From Alteripontixanthobacter muriae (GTDB lineage: Bacteria; Pseudomonadota; Alphaproteobacteria; Sphingomonadales; Sphingomonadaceae), in contig NZ_JAAFZT010000006.1 in NCBI RefSeq assembly GCF_013336795.1, forward strand, positions 25,337-89,336: a stretch of 64,000 nucleotides of DNA. The letters run 5' to 3'. The translations under genes were made by a program, and so were the position numbers. Shown here piece after piece: positions 35,617 through 46,086 of the stretch. Every line of letters begins with the position of its first letter. Within the stretch, counting starts at the first letter, position 1. The notes beneath the pieces are model-generated. The model was given only the letters and a program-made list of their open reading frames with translations, did no database searches and had not been told where the DNA came from.

Positions 35617-37215
35617 TTACTCCGCAGCCGAGCTTATGGAGCCCTCGGCCCCCTCACTGCCTGACGGCGCAAAATTGACCAGCGCTCTCGGTGTCGTGTT
35701 TAAGGGCGGCGCTTCGGGCAATTCCTTGGCCGATGTGTCGACCGACAATTCCTCGAAACGTTCGCCAGTCCGGCGCAGGTTGGTGTCGAAACTGCCTACC
35801 ATCTTGTCGAAATGCTGGTTCGTGGATTGCAGGCTCTTGCGCAATTGCGCGATGTGGCCCGCAACCACCGCCAGCCTGTCGTACAATTCCTTGCCAAGCG
35901 TCGCGATTTCGGCTGCATCCGCCTGTACGCCCGCCTGGCGCCAGACGGTCGCGATCGTCAGCGCGATGGACATGAAATTGAGCGGCGAGGACAGCACAAC
36001 CTTGCGCTGCAGGGCATAGTCCAGCAGCCCGGCATCCTGAGTCAATGCCGCGTAGAGAACATGTTCGCCTGGTATGAACATGACGACGAAATCGGCGGAG
36101 CCTTTTACATGATCCTGATAGCGCTTGCCCGACAGATCATCGATATGCCCGCGCAATTCGCGCGCGTGGGCGCGTAGCAGGGCGTTGCGTTCCTCGTCGC
36201 TCTCCGCCTCGTTCGCGCGGGCGTAAGTGTTAAATACGTTTTTCACATCCACGATCAGGCGCCGCCCACCCGGTATGTTGATAACCGCGTCGGGGCGCAG
36301 CAGACCGCCCTCGCCCGCAACGGTCACCTGGCAATCGAAATCGGCCTGATCATAAAGACCGCAACTTTCGAGCAGGTTCTCCAGCTGCAATTCGCCCCAG
36401 TCGCCCCGCGCCTTGGTCGCGCCGCGCAGGGTAGTGGTGATCCGGTTCGCACCTTCCATCACCCGTTCCTGCCCGGCGCGCACTTCGCCGATCACGCCGT
36501 GCAATTGCTGGAAATCGGTGACGCGGCTTTTCTCCAGTTCCTCTACCCGCTTGCGATAACGCTCCAGCGTCTCTCCGACCGGCCCAACTTTCTTCTCCAG
36601 TGCAGCGAGGCTTTCCTTGTTCAGCGCCTCGAGCCGCCCATGCGCCGTGTCGAGAAATTTTGCCTGCGCGCCCGTCAGCAGCTTCTCGCCAATTTCATTG
36701 AACTTTGCCTGCAGCTTCTCTTCCGCTGCGACAAGCCGGGTCAGTTCGCGGGCCGATTGCTCCTCCCGGTCGGCAAGACGGGCGGTGAAGGCCTTCTCAC
36801 GCTCGTCCAACTCGCTGCGCAGGGATGAAAGGGCGTTCTCGGCAGCACGCCGCCCTTCTACCTCGGCTTCGTAGCGGGAATTCAGGCGATCGAAATCGGC
36901 GCGGAGCAGCCCGGCGGCTTTCTCCCGCTCGGCGACTTCGCTGCGCAGTCCTGCCACTGCGCCGCTCGCCTCTCCTCGCGCGGCTTCGCTTTCCTGCAAT
37001 CGCTTTTCCAGATCATCGGCTCGGCCCGCCCGAACGCTCGCATTTTCAAGATCAATCACTGCGCGCCGGAACTTCTCGTCCAGATCGCGGGCTTCGGCAT
37101 CGCGAGAAGCGTGGCGTTCCCGCCATTCGGCAACCGGACGCGAAGCGAAATACCAGCCGAGGCTCAGGCCCAGCAGCAAAGCGAAAATAGCAATGAGGGT
37201 AGCAGTCAGTGTCAT
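35617..37215 (-). CDS. rmuC: RmuC-family DNA recombination protein
   Basis: A 532-residue protein. One N-terminal membrane helix (LIAIFALLLGLSLGWYFA) is followed by about 170 residues of charged coiled coil and the RmuC nuclease-like core. That core has GDWGELQLENLLE, LRPDAVINIPGGRRLIVDVKNVF and FVVMFIPGEHVLYAAL; the D...DVK pattern resembles a restriction-endonuclease fold. In E. coli RmuC limits inversions and acts in recombination. The start at 37215 omits 14 residues of unsupported upstream frame. It converges with the TrmH gene. Confidence 0.93.
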   Translation of the reverse strand: MTLTATLIAIFALLLGLSLGWYFASRPVAEWRERHASRDAEARDLDEKFRRAVIDLENASVRAGRADDLEKRLQESEAARGEASGAVAGLRSEVAEREKAAGLLRADFDRLNSRYEAEVEGRRAAENALSSLRSELDEREKAFTARLADREEQSARELTRLVAAEEKLQAKFNEIGEKLLTGAQAKFLDTAHGRLEALNKESLAALEKKVGPVGETLERYRKRVEELEKSRVTDFQQLHGVIGEVRAGQERVMEGANRITTTLRGATKARGDWGELQLENLLESCGLYDQADFDCQVTVAGEGGLLRPDAVINIPGGRRLIVDVKNVFNTYARANEAESDEERNALLRAHARELRGHIDDLSGKRYQDHVKGSADFVVMFIPGEHVLYAALTQDAGLLDYALQRKVVLSSPLNFMSIALTIATVWRQAGVQADAAEIATLGKELYDRLAVVAGHIAQLRKSLQSTNQHFDKMVGSFDTNLRRTGERFEELSVDTSAKELPEAPPLNTTPRALVNFAPSGSEGAEGSISSAAE

Positions 37216-37331
37216 GGCCGGAACATAGCTGGAACATGAACTGGCGCAAGCCATCATCGTGACAAAAGCGGAACAAGCCTGCCCGCTGCACGCTGCAACA
37301 GCACACGCTCATCAATTACGGAGATGCATGA

Positions 37332-37730
37332 ATGTCGATCAAGGAAATGATCCAGGACCACCCGCAAGTCGGGTCCGATTACAACGAACAGCTTGGCGAA
37401 GCGATCAAGCACGCCATGTATGGTGCCGCGATCCTGAACAGCTGCGCCGACGCCTGCAATGCAGAGGAAGGCGACATGCGGTCCTGCATCCGCCGCTGTT
37501 CCGATGCGTCCGATCTGTGCGAAGCGTTCTACCGCATCGCCAGCCGCCGCACCGCGGGCAATGTCACCGTCATTAAGTCGCTGATGGAAGCGGTAATCAT
37601 TTCGGTAAAGGTCTGCGCCGAAGAATGCGCGAAGCACGACAACGACCATTGCCGCCGCGCCGAACGCATGTGCCGTGAGGTCATGGAAGACGTGATCAAG
37701 GCGCGCGAAGGCATGCTCGACGCCGCCTGA
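37332..37730 (+). CDS. Cys-rich four-helix-bundle protein, possible copper storage (Csp/DUF326-like)
   Basis: A 132-residue, predicted all-helical protein with nine cysteines at 38, 42, 52, 56, 63, 95, 99, 107 and 114. Several occur as C-x3-C (CADAC, CIRRC, CAEEC), the spacing that lines the core of copper storage proteins. There is no signal peptide, so it would be a cytosolic (Csp3-like) form. Clear copper genes are absent around it. It is a single gene with a strong terminator after it. Binding of copper, or another soft metal, is inferred from spacing only. Confidence 0.75.
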   Translation: MSIKEMIQDHPQVGSDYNEQLGEAIKHAMYGAAILNSCADACNAEEGDMRSCIRRCSDASDLCEAFYRIASRRTAGNVTVIKSLMEAVIISVKVCAEECAKHDNDHCRRAERMCREVMEDVIKAREGMLDAA

Positions 37731-37748
37731 TCATGATTGGAAACGAAA

Positions 37749-37781
37749 GGGGCTCCGCAGTCGACCTGCGGAGCCCCTTTT
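37749..37781. terminator. bidirectional intrinsic terminator
   Basis: Perfect 12-bp stem GGGGCTCCGCAG (37749-37760) with CTGCGGAGCCCC (37766-37777), 5-nt loop and TTTT. It sits between the convergent Cys-rich protein gene and def. Confidence 0.92.
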
Positions 37782-37803
37782 CAACAGCGAAGCGCAGCCC
37801 TGC

Positions 37804-38373
37804 TCAGGCGTAGGCGCGCAGCTTGTTCAGCTTCTTCATCGCCATCTGCCGCTTCAGGCGCGAAAGGTGGTCGATGAACAGAATGCCTTCGAGATGGTCC
37901 ATCTCGTGCTGGATACAGGTGGCGAGCAGGCCTTCCATCGCCTCCTCATGCATTGTGCCGTCCAGATCCTGCCAGCGGACCCGGCAGCTTTTCGGCCGGT
38001 CCACATCGGCGTAGATCTCGGGCACCGAGAGGCAGCCTTCCTGATATGTCGTGAGTTCGGCAGCCGGGTCGATGATCTCGGGATTGATGAACACGCGCGG
38101 GTCGTTCTTCACCGGCCGGTGATCGTGATCGCAGGCCTCGACATGGCAGGCTTCCGGCTGCTCGGCATCGCCGTCCGGTTCCTGCAGATCGATGACCAGC
38201 ACCCGTAGCGGCACGCCGACCTGGATTGCCGCCAGCCCGATGCCCGGTGCGTCATACATCGTTTCGAACATGTCATCGACAAGCGTGCGGAGTTCGTCGT
38301 CGAACTTCTCGACCGGCTTGGAGACAGTCTTCAACCGGGGGTCCGGCACTTCCAGGATTTCGCGTATGGCCAT
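37804..38373 (-). CDS. def: peptide deformylase
   Basis: Removes the formyl group from nascent proteins. All three motifs are intact: [10 protein letters not shown] (44-53), EGCLSVP (112-118, metal Cys114) and QHEMDH (155-160, metal His156 and His160). Between motifs 1 and 2 there is a Cys/His-rich insertion, [10 protein letters not shown] (76-85), not usual in the family. The start at 38373 is a good ATG; a longer frame has no support. Its customary partner fmt is 700 bp away on the other strand, with recR between. Confidence 0.93.
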   Translation of the reverse strand: MAIREILEVPDPRLKTVSKPVEKFDDELRTLVDDMFETMYDAPGIGLAAIQVGVPLRVLVIDLQEPDGDAEQPEACHVEACDHDHRPVKNDPRVFINPEIIDPAAELTTYQEGCLSVPEIYADVDRPKSCRVRWQDLDGTMHEEAMEGLLATCIQHEMDHLEGILFIDHLSRLKRQMAMKKLNKLRAYA

Positions 38374-38427
38374 GCGGCTCCAGATAGGAGCTGCCGTCCG
38401 CCATCGCAAGCAGGGATGGCGAGCGGC

Positions 38428-39039
38428 CTAGCCTGCCATGGGGCGCCGGGCACGAAGCGCCTGGGCCAGAGTGCCTTCGTCCAGATAATCAAGTTCACCG
38501 CCGACCGGCAGCCCGTGGGCAAGCTGCGTCAGGCGAATGGGCAGGTTCTCAAGGCGTTCGGCAATGTAATGTGCGGTGGTCTGCCCTTCCAGAGTGGCGT
38601 TCATGGCGAGCACCACCTCGTCCACCCGATTGTCGCCGTCGCGGTCGGAGACCCGCTCGATCAGGGCGGCGATGTTGAGATCCTCGGGGCGAACGCCTTC
38701 GAGCGCCGACAGCTTCCCGCCGAGCACATGGTAACGCCCGGTGAAGAGCCGCGCCCGGTCCAGCGCCCAGAGGTCGGCCACATCCTCCACCACGCAGAGC
38801 GAGTGACGGTCGCGCTTCGGGTCGGCGCAGATGCCGCAGGGGTTCTGCGTATCGACATTGGCGCAGATGTCGCATTCGACCAGCGTGTCGCGAACGGTTT
38901 CCAGCGCTGATATGAGCTGCAGCAGAGCGCCGGTGCGGCGTTTGACCAGCCAGAGCACTGCCCGCCGGGCGGAACGCGGCCCCAGCCCCGGCAATCGGGC
39001 CAGCGCGGATGCCAGCGTGTCGATCTCTTGCGATGCCAT
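38428..39039 (-). CDS. recR: recombination protein RecR
   Basis: A 203-residue protein of the RecFOR pathway that loads RecA on gapped DNA. It has an N-terminal helix-hairpin-helix ([19 protein letters not shown]), a zinc finger ([16 protein letters not shown]), a Toprim domain ([13 protein letters not shown] ... [17 protein letters not shown]) and a C-terminal Walker-B-like end. The start at 39039 is ATG; the 15 residues upstream are not homologous. It usually follows dnaX and the YbaB gene; here it stands alone, divergent from fmt. Confidence 0.95.
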   Translation of the reverse strand: MASQEIDTLASALARLPGLGPRSARRAVLWLVKRRTGALLQLISALETVRDTLVECDICANVDTQNPCGICADPKRDRHSLCVVEDVADLWALDRARLFTGRYHVLGGKLSALEGVRPEDLNIAALIERVSDRDGDNRVDEVVLAMNATLEGQTTAHYIAERLENLPIRLTQLAHGLPVGGELDYLDEGTLAQALRARRPMAG

Positions 39040-39089
39040 GGACAGGCAGATAGGGCTCGCGCTGGGTTTAGGAAAGGCCGCCACCGAAA

Positions 39090-39995
39090 ATGCGCATCAT
39101 CTTCATGGGAACCCCGGACTTCGCCGTGCCGACGCTGGCGGCGCTACACGATGCGGGGCACACGATCGTTGCCGCCTATACGCAGCCGCCGCGTCGGGCC
39201 GGGCGTGGGAAGAAAGTGCAGCCCTCCCCCATCCAGGTCGAAGCGGAACGGCGTCACATTCCCGTTCGCCATCCGGCTACGCTGAAGGATGCGGAGGCAC
39301 AGGAGAATCTGGCTGCGCTGGAAGCCGACATTGCTGTCGTTGCGGCTTACGGACTGATCCTGCCGCAGGCGGTCCTCGACGCGCCGAGGCTGGGCTGTAT
39401 CAACGTGCACGCATCCCTGCTGCCGCGCTGGCGCGGGGCGGCACCTGTTCAGCGTGCAATCCTGGCAGGCGATGCGGTGACCGGCATCACGATCATGCAG
39501 ATGGAAGCCGGGCTGGACACGGGACCGATGCTGGCCACAGCGCGCGTGCAGACGGACCGGAAAACCGCGGGCGAGTTGACCGAAGAACTGGCGCAAGTAG
39601 GCGCTCAACTGCTGGTCGGCACCCTGATCGACATCGAGGCGCTACGGGCGATCGAACAGAACGATGCGCAAGCCACCTATGCCGCGAAGATCGACAAGGC
39701 CGAAGCGCAGATCGACTTCACACGGGCGGCAGAAGCGCTGGAACGGCAGGTGCGCGCCTTCGCGCCGTTTCCGGGTGCATGGTTCACGCTGGACGGCGAA
39801 CGCATCAAGGTTCTGAAGGCCGATGTGGTCGGATTGGAAGGTAAACCGGGCCACACACTGGACGACCAGCTGACTATTGCCTGCGGCCACGCTGCCTTGC
39901 GACCGACGCTGCTACAGCGGGCAGGCAAGCCGGCGATGGAGACAGATGCCTTCCTTCGCGGCAAGGCGGTACCGGCGGGAGTGCTGGTCGGCTGA
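39090..39995 (+). CDS. fmt: methionyl-tRNA formyltransferase
   Basis: Formylates initiator Met-tRNA using 10-formyl-tetrahydrofolate. It has [14 protein letters not shown] at the start, [11 protein letters not shown] in the tRNA-binding loop, and the catalytic stretch [20 protein letters not shown] (N, H and later D in [10 protein letters not shown]). The C-terminal OB-like domain includes [18 protein letters not shown]. 301 residues is normal. It starts 50 nt from the divergent recR; truA follows on the same strand after an opposite-strand insertion. Confidence 0.95.
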   Translation: MRIIFMGTPDFAVPTLAALHDAGHTIVAAYTQPPRRAGRGKKVQPSPIQVEAERRHIPVRHPATLKDAEAQENLAALEADIAVVAAYGLILPQAVLDAPRLGCINVHASLLPRWRGAAPVQRAILAGDAVTGITIMQMEAGLDTGPMLATARVQTDRKTAGELTEELAQVGAQLLVGTLIDIEALRAIEQNDAQATYAAKIDKAEAQIDFTRAAEALERQVRAFAPFPGAWFTLDGERIKVLKADVVGLEGKPGHTLDDQLTIACGHAALRPTLLQRAGKPAMETDAFLRGKAVPAGVLVG

Positions 39996-40018
39996 CCCCC
40001 GCCGGATGTGCGATCGGA

Positions 40019-40588
40019 TCAGGCGTTCGCAGCCTGCTTCGCATGTTCGCCTTCGCAGAACTCCTCCACGATCTTGTCGCAGAAGGCGGGTAGATCGTCG
40101 GGGTTGCGGCTGGTGATCAGGCCCTGATCGACACAGACTTCTTGGTCGACCCAGTTACCGCCTGCGTTGCGTATATCGGTCTGCAAAGTGGGATAGCTGG
40201 TCAGCTTGCGTCCCTTGACCTGGTCTGCCTCGACCAGAGTCCATGGGCCGTGGCAGATCGCCGCGACCGATTTCTTGCCTGCGAAGGCGGCCTTGATGAA
40301 GGATACTGCGCTGTCATTGCCGCGCAGCTTGTCCGCGCCGACCGTCCCGCCCGTAATGACGATGCCGTCGAAATCCTCGGCCGAAACTTGATCGAAAGTC
40401 TTGTCGATGTCGTAGCTGCCGCCACTGTCGAGATCGTTGTTCACCGTCTGCGCCTTGCCGCTTTCGAAGCTGAGAACGGTGACCTTGCCGCCGGCCTGTT
40501 CGACCGCTTGCTTCGGCTTGGTGAATTCCGGCTCTTCCGTGCCCTTGGGCGCGATGAGAATGGCGATGTTTTTTCCGTCTAGTTTCAT
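40019..40588 (-). CDS. PfpI/DJ-1 family type 1 glutamine amidotransferase-like protein
   Basis: A 189-residue member of the DJ-1/PfpI superfamily. The nucleophile elbow is AICHGPW (Cys), with Glu in TEEPEF near the N-terminus, as in the YhbO/PfpI branch that has been described as deglycase or protease. Shine-Dalgarno AGGAAAAG precedes the ATG. It is inserted on the opposite strand between fmt and truA, breaking an otherwise co-directional translation gene group. Confidence 0.9.
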   Translation of the reverse strand: MKLDGKNIAILIAPKGTEEPEFTKPKQAVEQAGGKVTVLSFESGKAQTVNNDLDSGGSYDIDKTFDQVSAEDFDGIVITGGTVGADKLRGNDSAVSFIKAAFAGKKSVAAICHGPWTLVEADQVKGRKLTSYPTLQTDIRNAGGNWVDQEVCVDQGLITSRNPDDLPAFCDKIVEEFCEGEHAKQAANA

Positions 40589-40693
40589 GTGCTTTTCCTG
40601 ATTTTGGTTTCAGGAGATTTACGTTCGTGGAGGGTACCGGGTTCCAGCCTGCCCTTGCCTCCCGCGACGAATTGGGCCAGCGCCGCGACCAGC

Positions 40694-41449
40694 ATGGCCC
40701 GTTTCGCACTCACCCTGGAATTCGACGGCGCGCCTTTCATGGGGCTGCAACGCCAGGCACATGGCCGAACCGTTCAGCAGGCCGTTGAAGAAGCGGTTTT
40801 TGCCGTCACCGCAGAGGAAGTCCGCTTGCATGTCGCCGGACGCACCGATGCAGGCGTCCACGCCCTCGCCATGCGGGCGCATGTGGATGTCGAGAAGCCT
40901 TTCGCGCCCTTTCGCCTGATGGAAGCCATCAACGCCAAATTGCGGCCCGATCCGGTGGCTGTGATCGCCTGCGAGGAAAAGCCGGAAGACTGGCACGCGC
41001 GTTTCTCATGCCTCGGGCGGAGCTATCTTTACCGCATCGCCAATCGGCGCGCGCCGCTCGCGCTTGGCAAGGGACGAATGTGGCACCTTGCCCCGCCGCT
41101 GGACGCCGATGCCATGCACCGGGCTGCCCAGGCGCTGGTCGGACGGCACGATTTCACGACTTTCCGTTCCGCTCACTGCCAGTCGGCAAGCCCGGTCAAG
41201 ACACTCGACCGGCTGGATGTCCGCCGCGAAGGCGAAGAAATCTTGATCGAGGCAGCAGCGCGCAGCTTCCTGCATCACCAGGTCAGGTCGATGGTCGGTT
41301 GCATCGCGCTCGTCGGCATGGGACGCTGGAAAGAAGAGGACATCGCCGCCGCCCTCGCCGCGCGCGACCGGCAGCGATTGGGCCTCAACGCTCCGCCTCA
41401 CGGTCTGTATTTCGTGAAGGCAGATTATCCGGACGATGACGCAACATGA
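40694..41449 (+). CDS. truA: tRNA pseudouridine(38-40) synthase
   Basis: Makes pseudouridine in the anticodon arm. It begins [18 protein letters not shown], has the catalytic Asp in [14 protein letters not shown], and the C-terminal [17 protein letters not shown] and [10 protein letters not shown]. The start at ATG 40694 matches family N-termini; the frame upstream is open but not homologous. 251 residues is normal. fmt and truA are often neighbours; here a PfpI-like gene on the other strand separates them. Confidence 0.95.
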   Translation: MARFALTLEFDGAPFMGLQRQAHGRTVQQAVEEAVFAVTAEEVRLHVAGRTDAGVHALAMRAHVDVEKPFAPFRLMEAINAKLRPDPVAVIACEEKPEDWHARFSCLGRSYLYRIANRRAPLALGKGRMWHLAPPLDADAMHRAAQALVGRHDFTTFRSAHCQSASPVKTLDRLDVRREGEEILIEAAARSFLHHQVRSMVGCIALVGMGRWKEEDIAAALAARDRQRLGLNAPPHGLYFVKADYPDDDAT

Positions 41450-41462
41450 CAGGAGAAGCAGT

Positions 41463-42575
41463 ATGAGCACGACAGGCAAGCAGATCTTCACCACCCTCTC
41501 GGCCGATGGGAAGCTGACGGTTGAGGTGGCGGAAAACACCTTTCCCGATCCCCGCCCCAGCCAGGTGCTGGTGAAGATGGAAGCGGCGCCGATCAATCCG
41601 TCCGATCTCGCCCTGCTGTTCAGCGCCGCCGATCTCGAAAGTGCCGAGTTTTCTAATGGCAAGATCGTCGCCGACATGCCGGAGCCGTTCCTGTCGGGTG
41701 CGAAGGGTCGCCACGGACAACGCCTGCCGGTCGGAAACGAAGGCGCAGGCATCGTCGTTGCCGCGGGAAGCAGCGACATGGCGCAGGCACTGATGGGGCG
41801 GCGGGTTGCTTGCGTTCCCGGTTCAGCCTTCAGCGAATATGCGCTGGCCGAAGCGGCCATGTGCCTGCCGCTGGGCGACCATTCCGCTGCCGATGGGGCC
41901 TCGGCCTTCGTCAATCCGATGACGGCGCTTGGCTTTGCCGAAACCGCGCGGATGGAAGGGCAGAAGGCGATCATCCATTCCGCCGCCGCTTCCAATCTCG
42001 GCCAGATGCTGAACCGCATCTGCCAGGAAGATGGCCTTGCACTGGTCAATATCGTCCGCAAGCAGGACCAGGCCGACCTGCTGAAGGGCATGGGGGCAGA
42101 ACATGTCGTTAATTCTTCGGACGACGATTTCATGAGCCAGCTTCGCAGCGCAATCGATGCAACCGACGCATATTTCGGGTTCGACCCGATCGGCGGCGGC
42201 AAGACGGTGGACAGCTGCTTCAAGGCGATGGAGCAGGTTGCGGCAGCGAAGATGAAGGAGTTCAGCCGCTATGGATCCGATCAGCCGAAGAAGATGTATA
42301 TCTACGGCCGGCTGGACCTCGGCCCCACGATCCTGACGCCTGCGTACGGGTTCGGCTGGACACTGTCGGGCTGGTTGCTGACACCGTTCCTGCAGCAGGC
42401 GGGGATGGAAACCGTCGGGCGTATGCGCAAGCGCGTGCTCGATAATCTGACCACCACTTTCGCCAGCAGCTACAAGCGCAAGGTCACGCTGGAAGAGATG
42501 CTGACGAGGGAGGCGGCGCTCGATTACCGGCAGATGAAGACCGGCGAGAAGTACCTCGTCACGCCGCACGGCTGA
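41463..42575 (+). CDS. MDR-family (quinone oxidoreductase-like) dehydrogenase
   Basis: A 370-residue medium-chain dehydrogenase/reductase. The N-terminal domain has APINPSDLALLFSAADL and GNEGAGIVVAAG. The cofactor domain has a modified nucleotide loop, HSAAASNLGQMLNRIC, where classical members have A-x-x-G-x-x-G. No zinc-ligand pattern is seen, so it is probably of the zinc-free quinone/enoyl reductase type. Shine-Dalgarno AGGAG is 7 nt before the ATG. It follows truA by 13 nt. Confidence 0.85.
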   Translation: MSTTGKQIFTTLSADGKLTVEVAENTFPDPRPSQVLVKMEAAPINPSDLALLFSAADLESAEFSNGKIVADMPEPFLSGAKGRHGQRLPVGNEGAGIVVAAGSSDMAQALMGRRVACVPGSAFSEYALAEAAMCLPLGDHSAADGASAFVNPMTALGFAETARMEGQKAIIHSAAASNLGQMLNRICQEDGLALVNIVRKQDQADLLKGMGAEHVVNSSDDDFMSQLRSAIDATDAYFGFDPIGGGKTVDSCFKAMEQVAAAKMKEFSRYGSDQPKKMYIYGRLDLGPTILTPAYGFGWTLSGWLLTPFLQQAGMETVGRMRKRVLDNLTTTFASSYKRKVTLEEMLTREAALDYRQMKTGEKYLVTPHG

Positions 42576-42593
42576 ACGCAGCCGCGAGGCTGA

Positions 42594-43571
42594 TTACCGG
42601 CGGTTGAATTCCTGTTGTGCGCGGGCGGGGTCGGCGATCCCGTCCGCCAGCAGCAATTGCAAGAGAATACGGCTCTTCTGCGGATTGAGAGCGCGCGCGG
42701 CAACGAAGCCGCAGGCCGCGTCATCGGGTTCGATGTCGACGAGTCCTTCGTCGACACGGGTGGACCGCACCACCAACAGCCCCGCCGCTGCCGCTTCGCT
42801 CAGGGCGGCGCGGATCGTCTGCGGCATGTTGCCAGTTCCGAAACCCGCCAGCACGATACCCTTCGCGCCAGTGGCAACCGCCTGCTCGACAAGCACCGGC
42901 TCCATTCCGGCGAAGGCGTAGAGCATCGCGATCTCTGGGAGCCGTTCGGGAAAAGCAAAGCGCGCCTCCTCGCCCCGCCGCCAGGGTTCGCCGAACCATT
43001 CGAGCGAACTGGGCGTCACCATCGCAATCGGCCCGCGGGGAAACCCCCTGAACGCATCCGTGCCGCTGGTATGCGCCTTCCGGACGTCGCGGGCCGAATG
43101 TACGAAATCGTTCATCACGACCATCACGCCCCGCCCTGGCGCGTGCCGATCGCCGGCGACCTGCATGGCGTTCGCGAAATTGCGCAGGCCGTCGCTGCCA
43201 ACGGCGTCTGCCGCGCGCATGGCGCCAACGATGATGACTGGCTTGGTGCTGGGCAAGGTGCGGTCGAGCAGGAACGCCGTCTCCTCCGCCGTGTCGGTGC
43301 CGTGGGTGACGATGATCGCATCGAACTCGGGATCTTTCATTGCCTGAACTATGGCCGTGTGCAGCTTGTGCCAGACCGGCCACCCGATATCCTCCGACCC
43401 CATATTGGCGATCTGCCGGCCCGAGAGTCGCGCCTCCAGACCCAGCGGCGCGACACTGCCGAGGAAGTCGTCGATAGCGATCTGGCCCGGCCGGTAATCG
43501 CGACGGATTGCCGAACCAGCGCTGCCAGCGATGGTGCCGCCCGTGCCGAGTACCAGAAAATGTTTCGTCAT
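42594..43571 (-). CDS. asparaginase
   Basis: A 325-residue L-asparaginase/Glu-tRNA amidotransferase-D-type enzyme that splits asparagine to aspartate and ammonia. Both active-site threonines are present in GTGGTIAGS and VTHGTDTAEE, and Lys lies in AHTSGTDAFRG context downstream. No signal peptide is visible, which suggests a cytoplasmic enzyme. The start is ATG. It converges with the MDR gene and stands divergent from tRNA-Val. Confidence 0.92.
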   Translation of the reverse strand: MTKHFLVLGTGGTIAGSAGSAIRRDYRPGQIAIDDFLGSVAPLGLEARLSGRQIANMGSEDIGWPVWHKLHTAIVQAMKDPEFDAIIVTHGTDTAEETAFLLDRTLPSTKPVIIVGAMRAADAVGSDGLRNFANAMQVAGDRHAPGRGVMVVMNDFVHSARDVRKAHTSGTDAFRGFPRGPIAMVTPSSLEWFGEPWRRGEEARFAFPERLPEIAMLYAFAGMEPVLVEQAVATGAKGIVLAGFGTGNMPQTIRAALSEAAAAGLLVVRSTRVDEGLVDIEPDDAACGFVAARALNPQKSRILLQLLLADGIADPARAQQEFNRR

Positions 43572-43722
43572 GAGCGGTCTCGTAGCGGGGCAGCGGGGTC
43601 AATTCCACCGCCGCTCGCGCCTTTCACCTAATTGGGGTTGAAAAAGCTCATGCCCGGAAGCGATAGATGATTGATTTACCGCCGCCAGTCGTTATGCACG
43701 CGGCTCCTGCCGGAATCGGCAC

Positions 43723-43798
43723 GGGCGGTTAGCTCAGTTGGTAGAGCATCTCGTTTACACCGAGAGGGTCGGCGGTTCGAGCCCGTCACCGCCCACCA
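43723..43798 (+). tRNA. tRNA-Val (anticodon TAC)
   Basis: A 76-nt cloverleaf: acceptor GGGCGGT pairs with ACCGCCC; D arm GCTCAGTTGGTAGAGC; anticodon stem TCTCG/CGAGA with loop TTTACAC giving anticodon TAC; T arm GGCGGTTCGAGCCCGTC; encoded ACCA end. It reads GTA and GTG valine codons. A possible promoter TTGAAA at 43638-43643 with GATAGA 18 nt later lies upstream, but the -10 match is poor. Confidence 0.97.
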
Positions 43799-43816
43799 TT
43801 CACCGACATCGCACAT

Positions 43817-44378
43817 TCAGGCAGCATTTCTGCCCAGACCTTCCTCGATCAGCGCGCGCGCTTCTTCGGAAGACCAGTCATATTCTCCGAGGATCCGCCA
43901 GACCTCCCGCCCCTGTGCGTCATAGAGGATGGTGACCGGCAATTGCCCGCCGAATGCGAAACTCAGCTGGGTTTCGGAATCGATCCAGGGTTCGAGGTTC
44001 GACAGCCCGGTTTCTTCAAAGAAAGGCACGACCTTTTCCGCCCCCTGCAGATCCTGGCTGGCGGCGATCACCCGCATCTCGCCGTCGTAATCGCCTGCCA
44101 GATCGTCGAGCAACGGCATTTCCCGCACGCAAGGCGCGCACCAGGTGGCCCAGACATTCAGCAGAACCGGCGTGCCCTGCAGCGCACCCAGGTTGAGTGT
44201 GCGCCCATCGGGGTTGGTCAGTCCGACAGCCGGCATCAGCGCGCCTGCCCCGCTCCTGTCTACCTCTCCTGCAAAGGATTGGTTGCCTTCGCGCAATTCG
44301 GCCTGTTCTTGCGCGCTTTCCCCACCTTGACTATCGCACGCGGCAAGGCCGGCAACCAGCGCGAGCGAGGCGAACAGT

Positions 44379-44401
<23 letters not shown>
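43817..44401 (-). CDS. TlpA-like thioredoxin lipoprotein
   Basis: A 194-residue exported thiol-disulfide protein. The start is TTG at 44401, chosen because GGAGG (44407-44411 on the reverse strand) lies 5 nt upstream and gives a proper signal peptide ending GLAAC (Cys22 lipobox). The thioredoxin fold has [15 protein letters not shown] (C-x2-C redox centre) and a cis-proline region QLPVTILYD. It would reduce disulfides in the periplasm, for example in cytochrome c maturation (inference). Its 5' end overlaps that of argH head-to-head. Confidence 0.9.
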
Positions 44402-45814
<1,413 letters not shown>

Positions 45815-45818
<4 letters not shown>

Positions 45819-46066
45819 GACAAGTCGCAAGGACTGTGCTCTGCGCCGGAATGGCGATGCTGCTGCTGGGCGGATGCGGGCAGAAGACGATTCTGACGCC
45901 CGCGCCCGGCGCTACCCCGCCGGTCGCGCCTTTCGGCACACACACGCGGCCCGATGCCGACGAATTGCTGGAACTTGACCCCCAGGCTGCGCCCGAACGC
46001 AGCGTGGAATTGCGAAAACGTTCGGAAGTGCGCGAGGAAGACCCCTTCGACCTGCCCCCCGAATGA
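45815..46066 (+). CDS. small LptM-like lipoprotein
   Basis: An 83-residue protein starting at GTG 45815, whose GTGA overlaps the argH stop. The signal peptide ends LLLGGC (Cys21), directly followed by GQK and a proline-rich stretch ([14 protein letters not shown]). This C-G-x-K pattern and the place just before lysA recall the short LptM (YifL) lipoproteins, encoded upstream of dapF in enterobacteria, which help mature the LPS translocon LptD. The acidic C-terminal half ([22 protein letters not shown]) is less typical. Functional assignment is tentative. Confidence 0.7.
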
Positions 46067-46086
46067 ATTCAGAATAACAGGACAAC

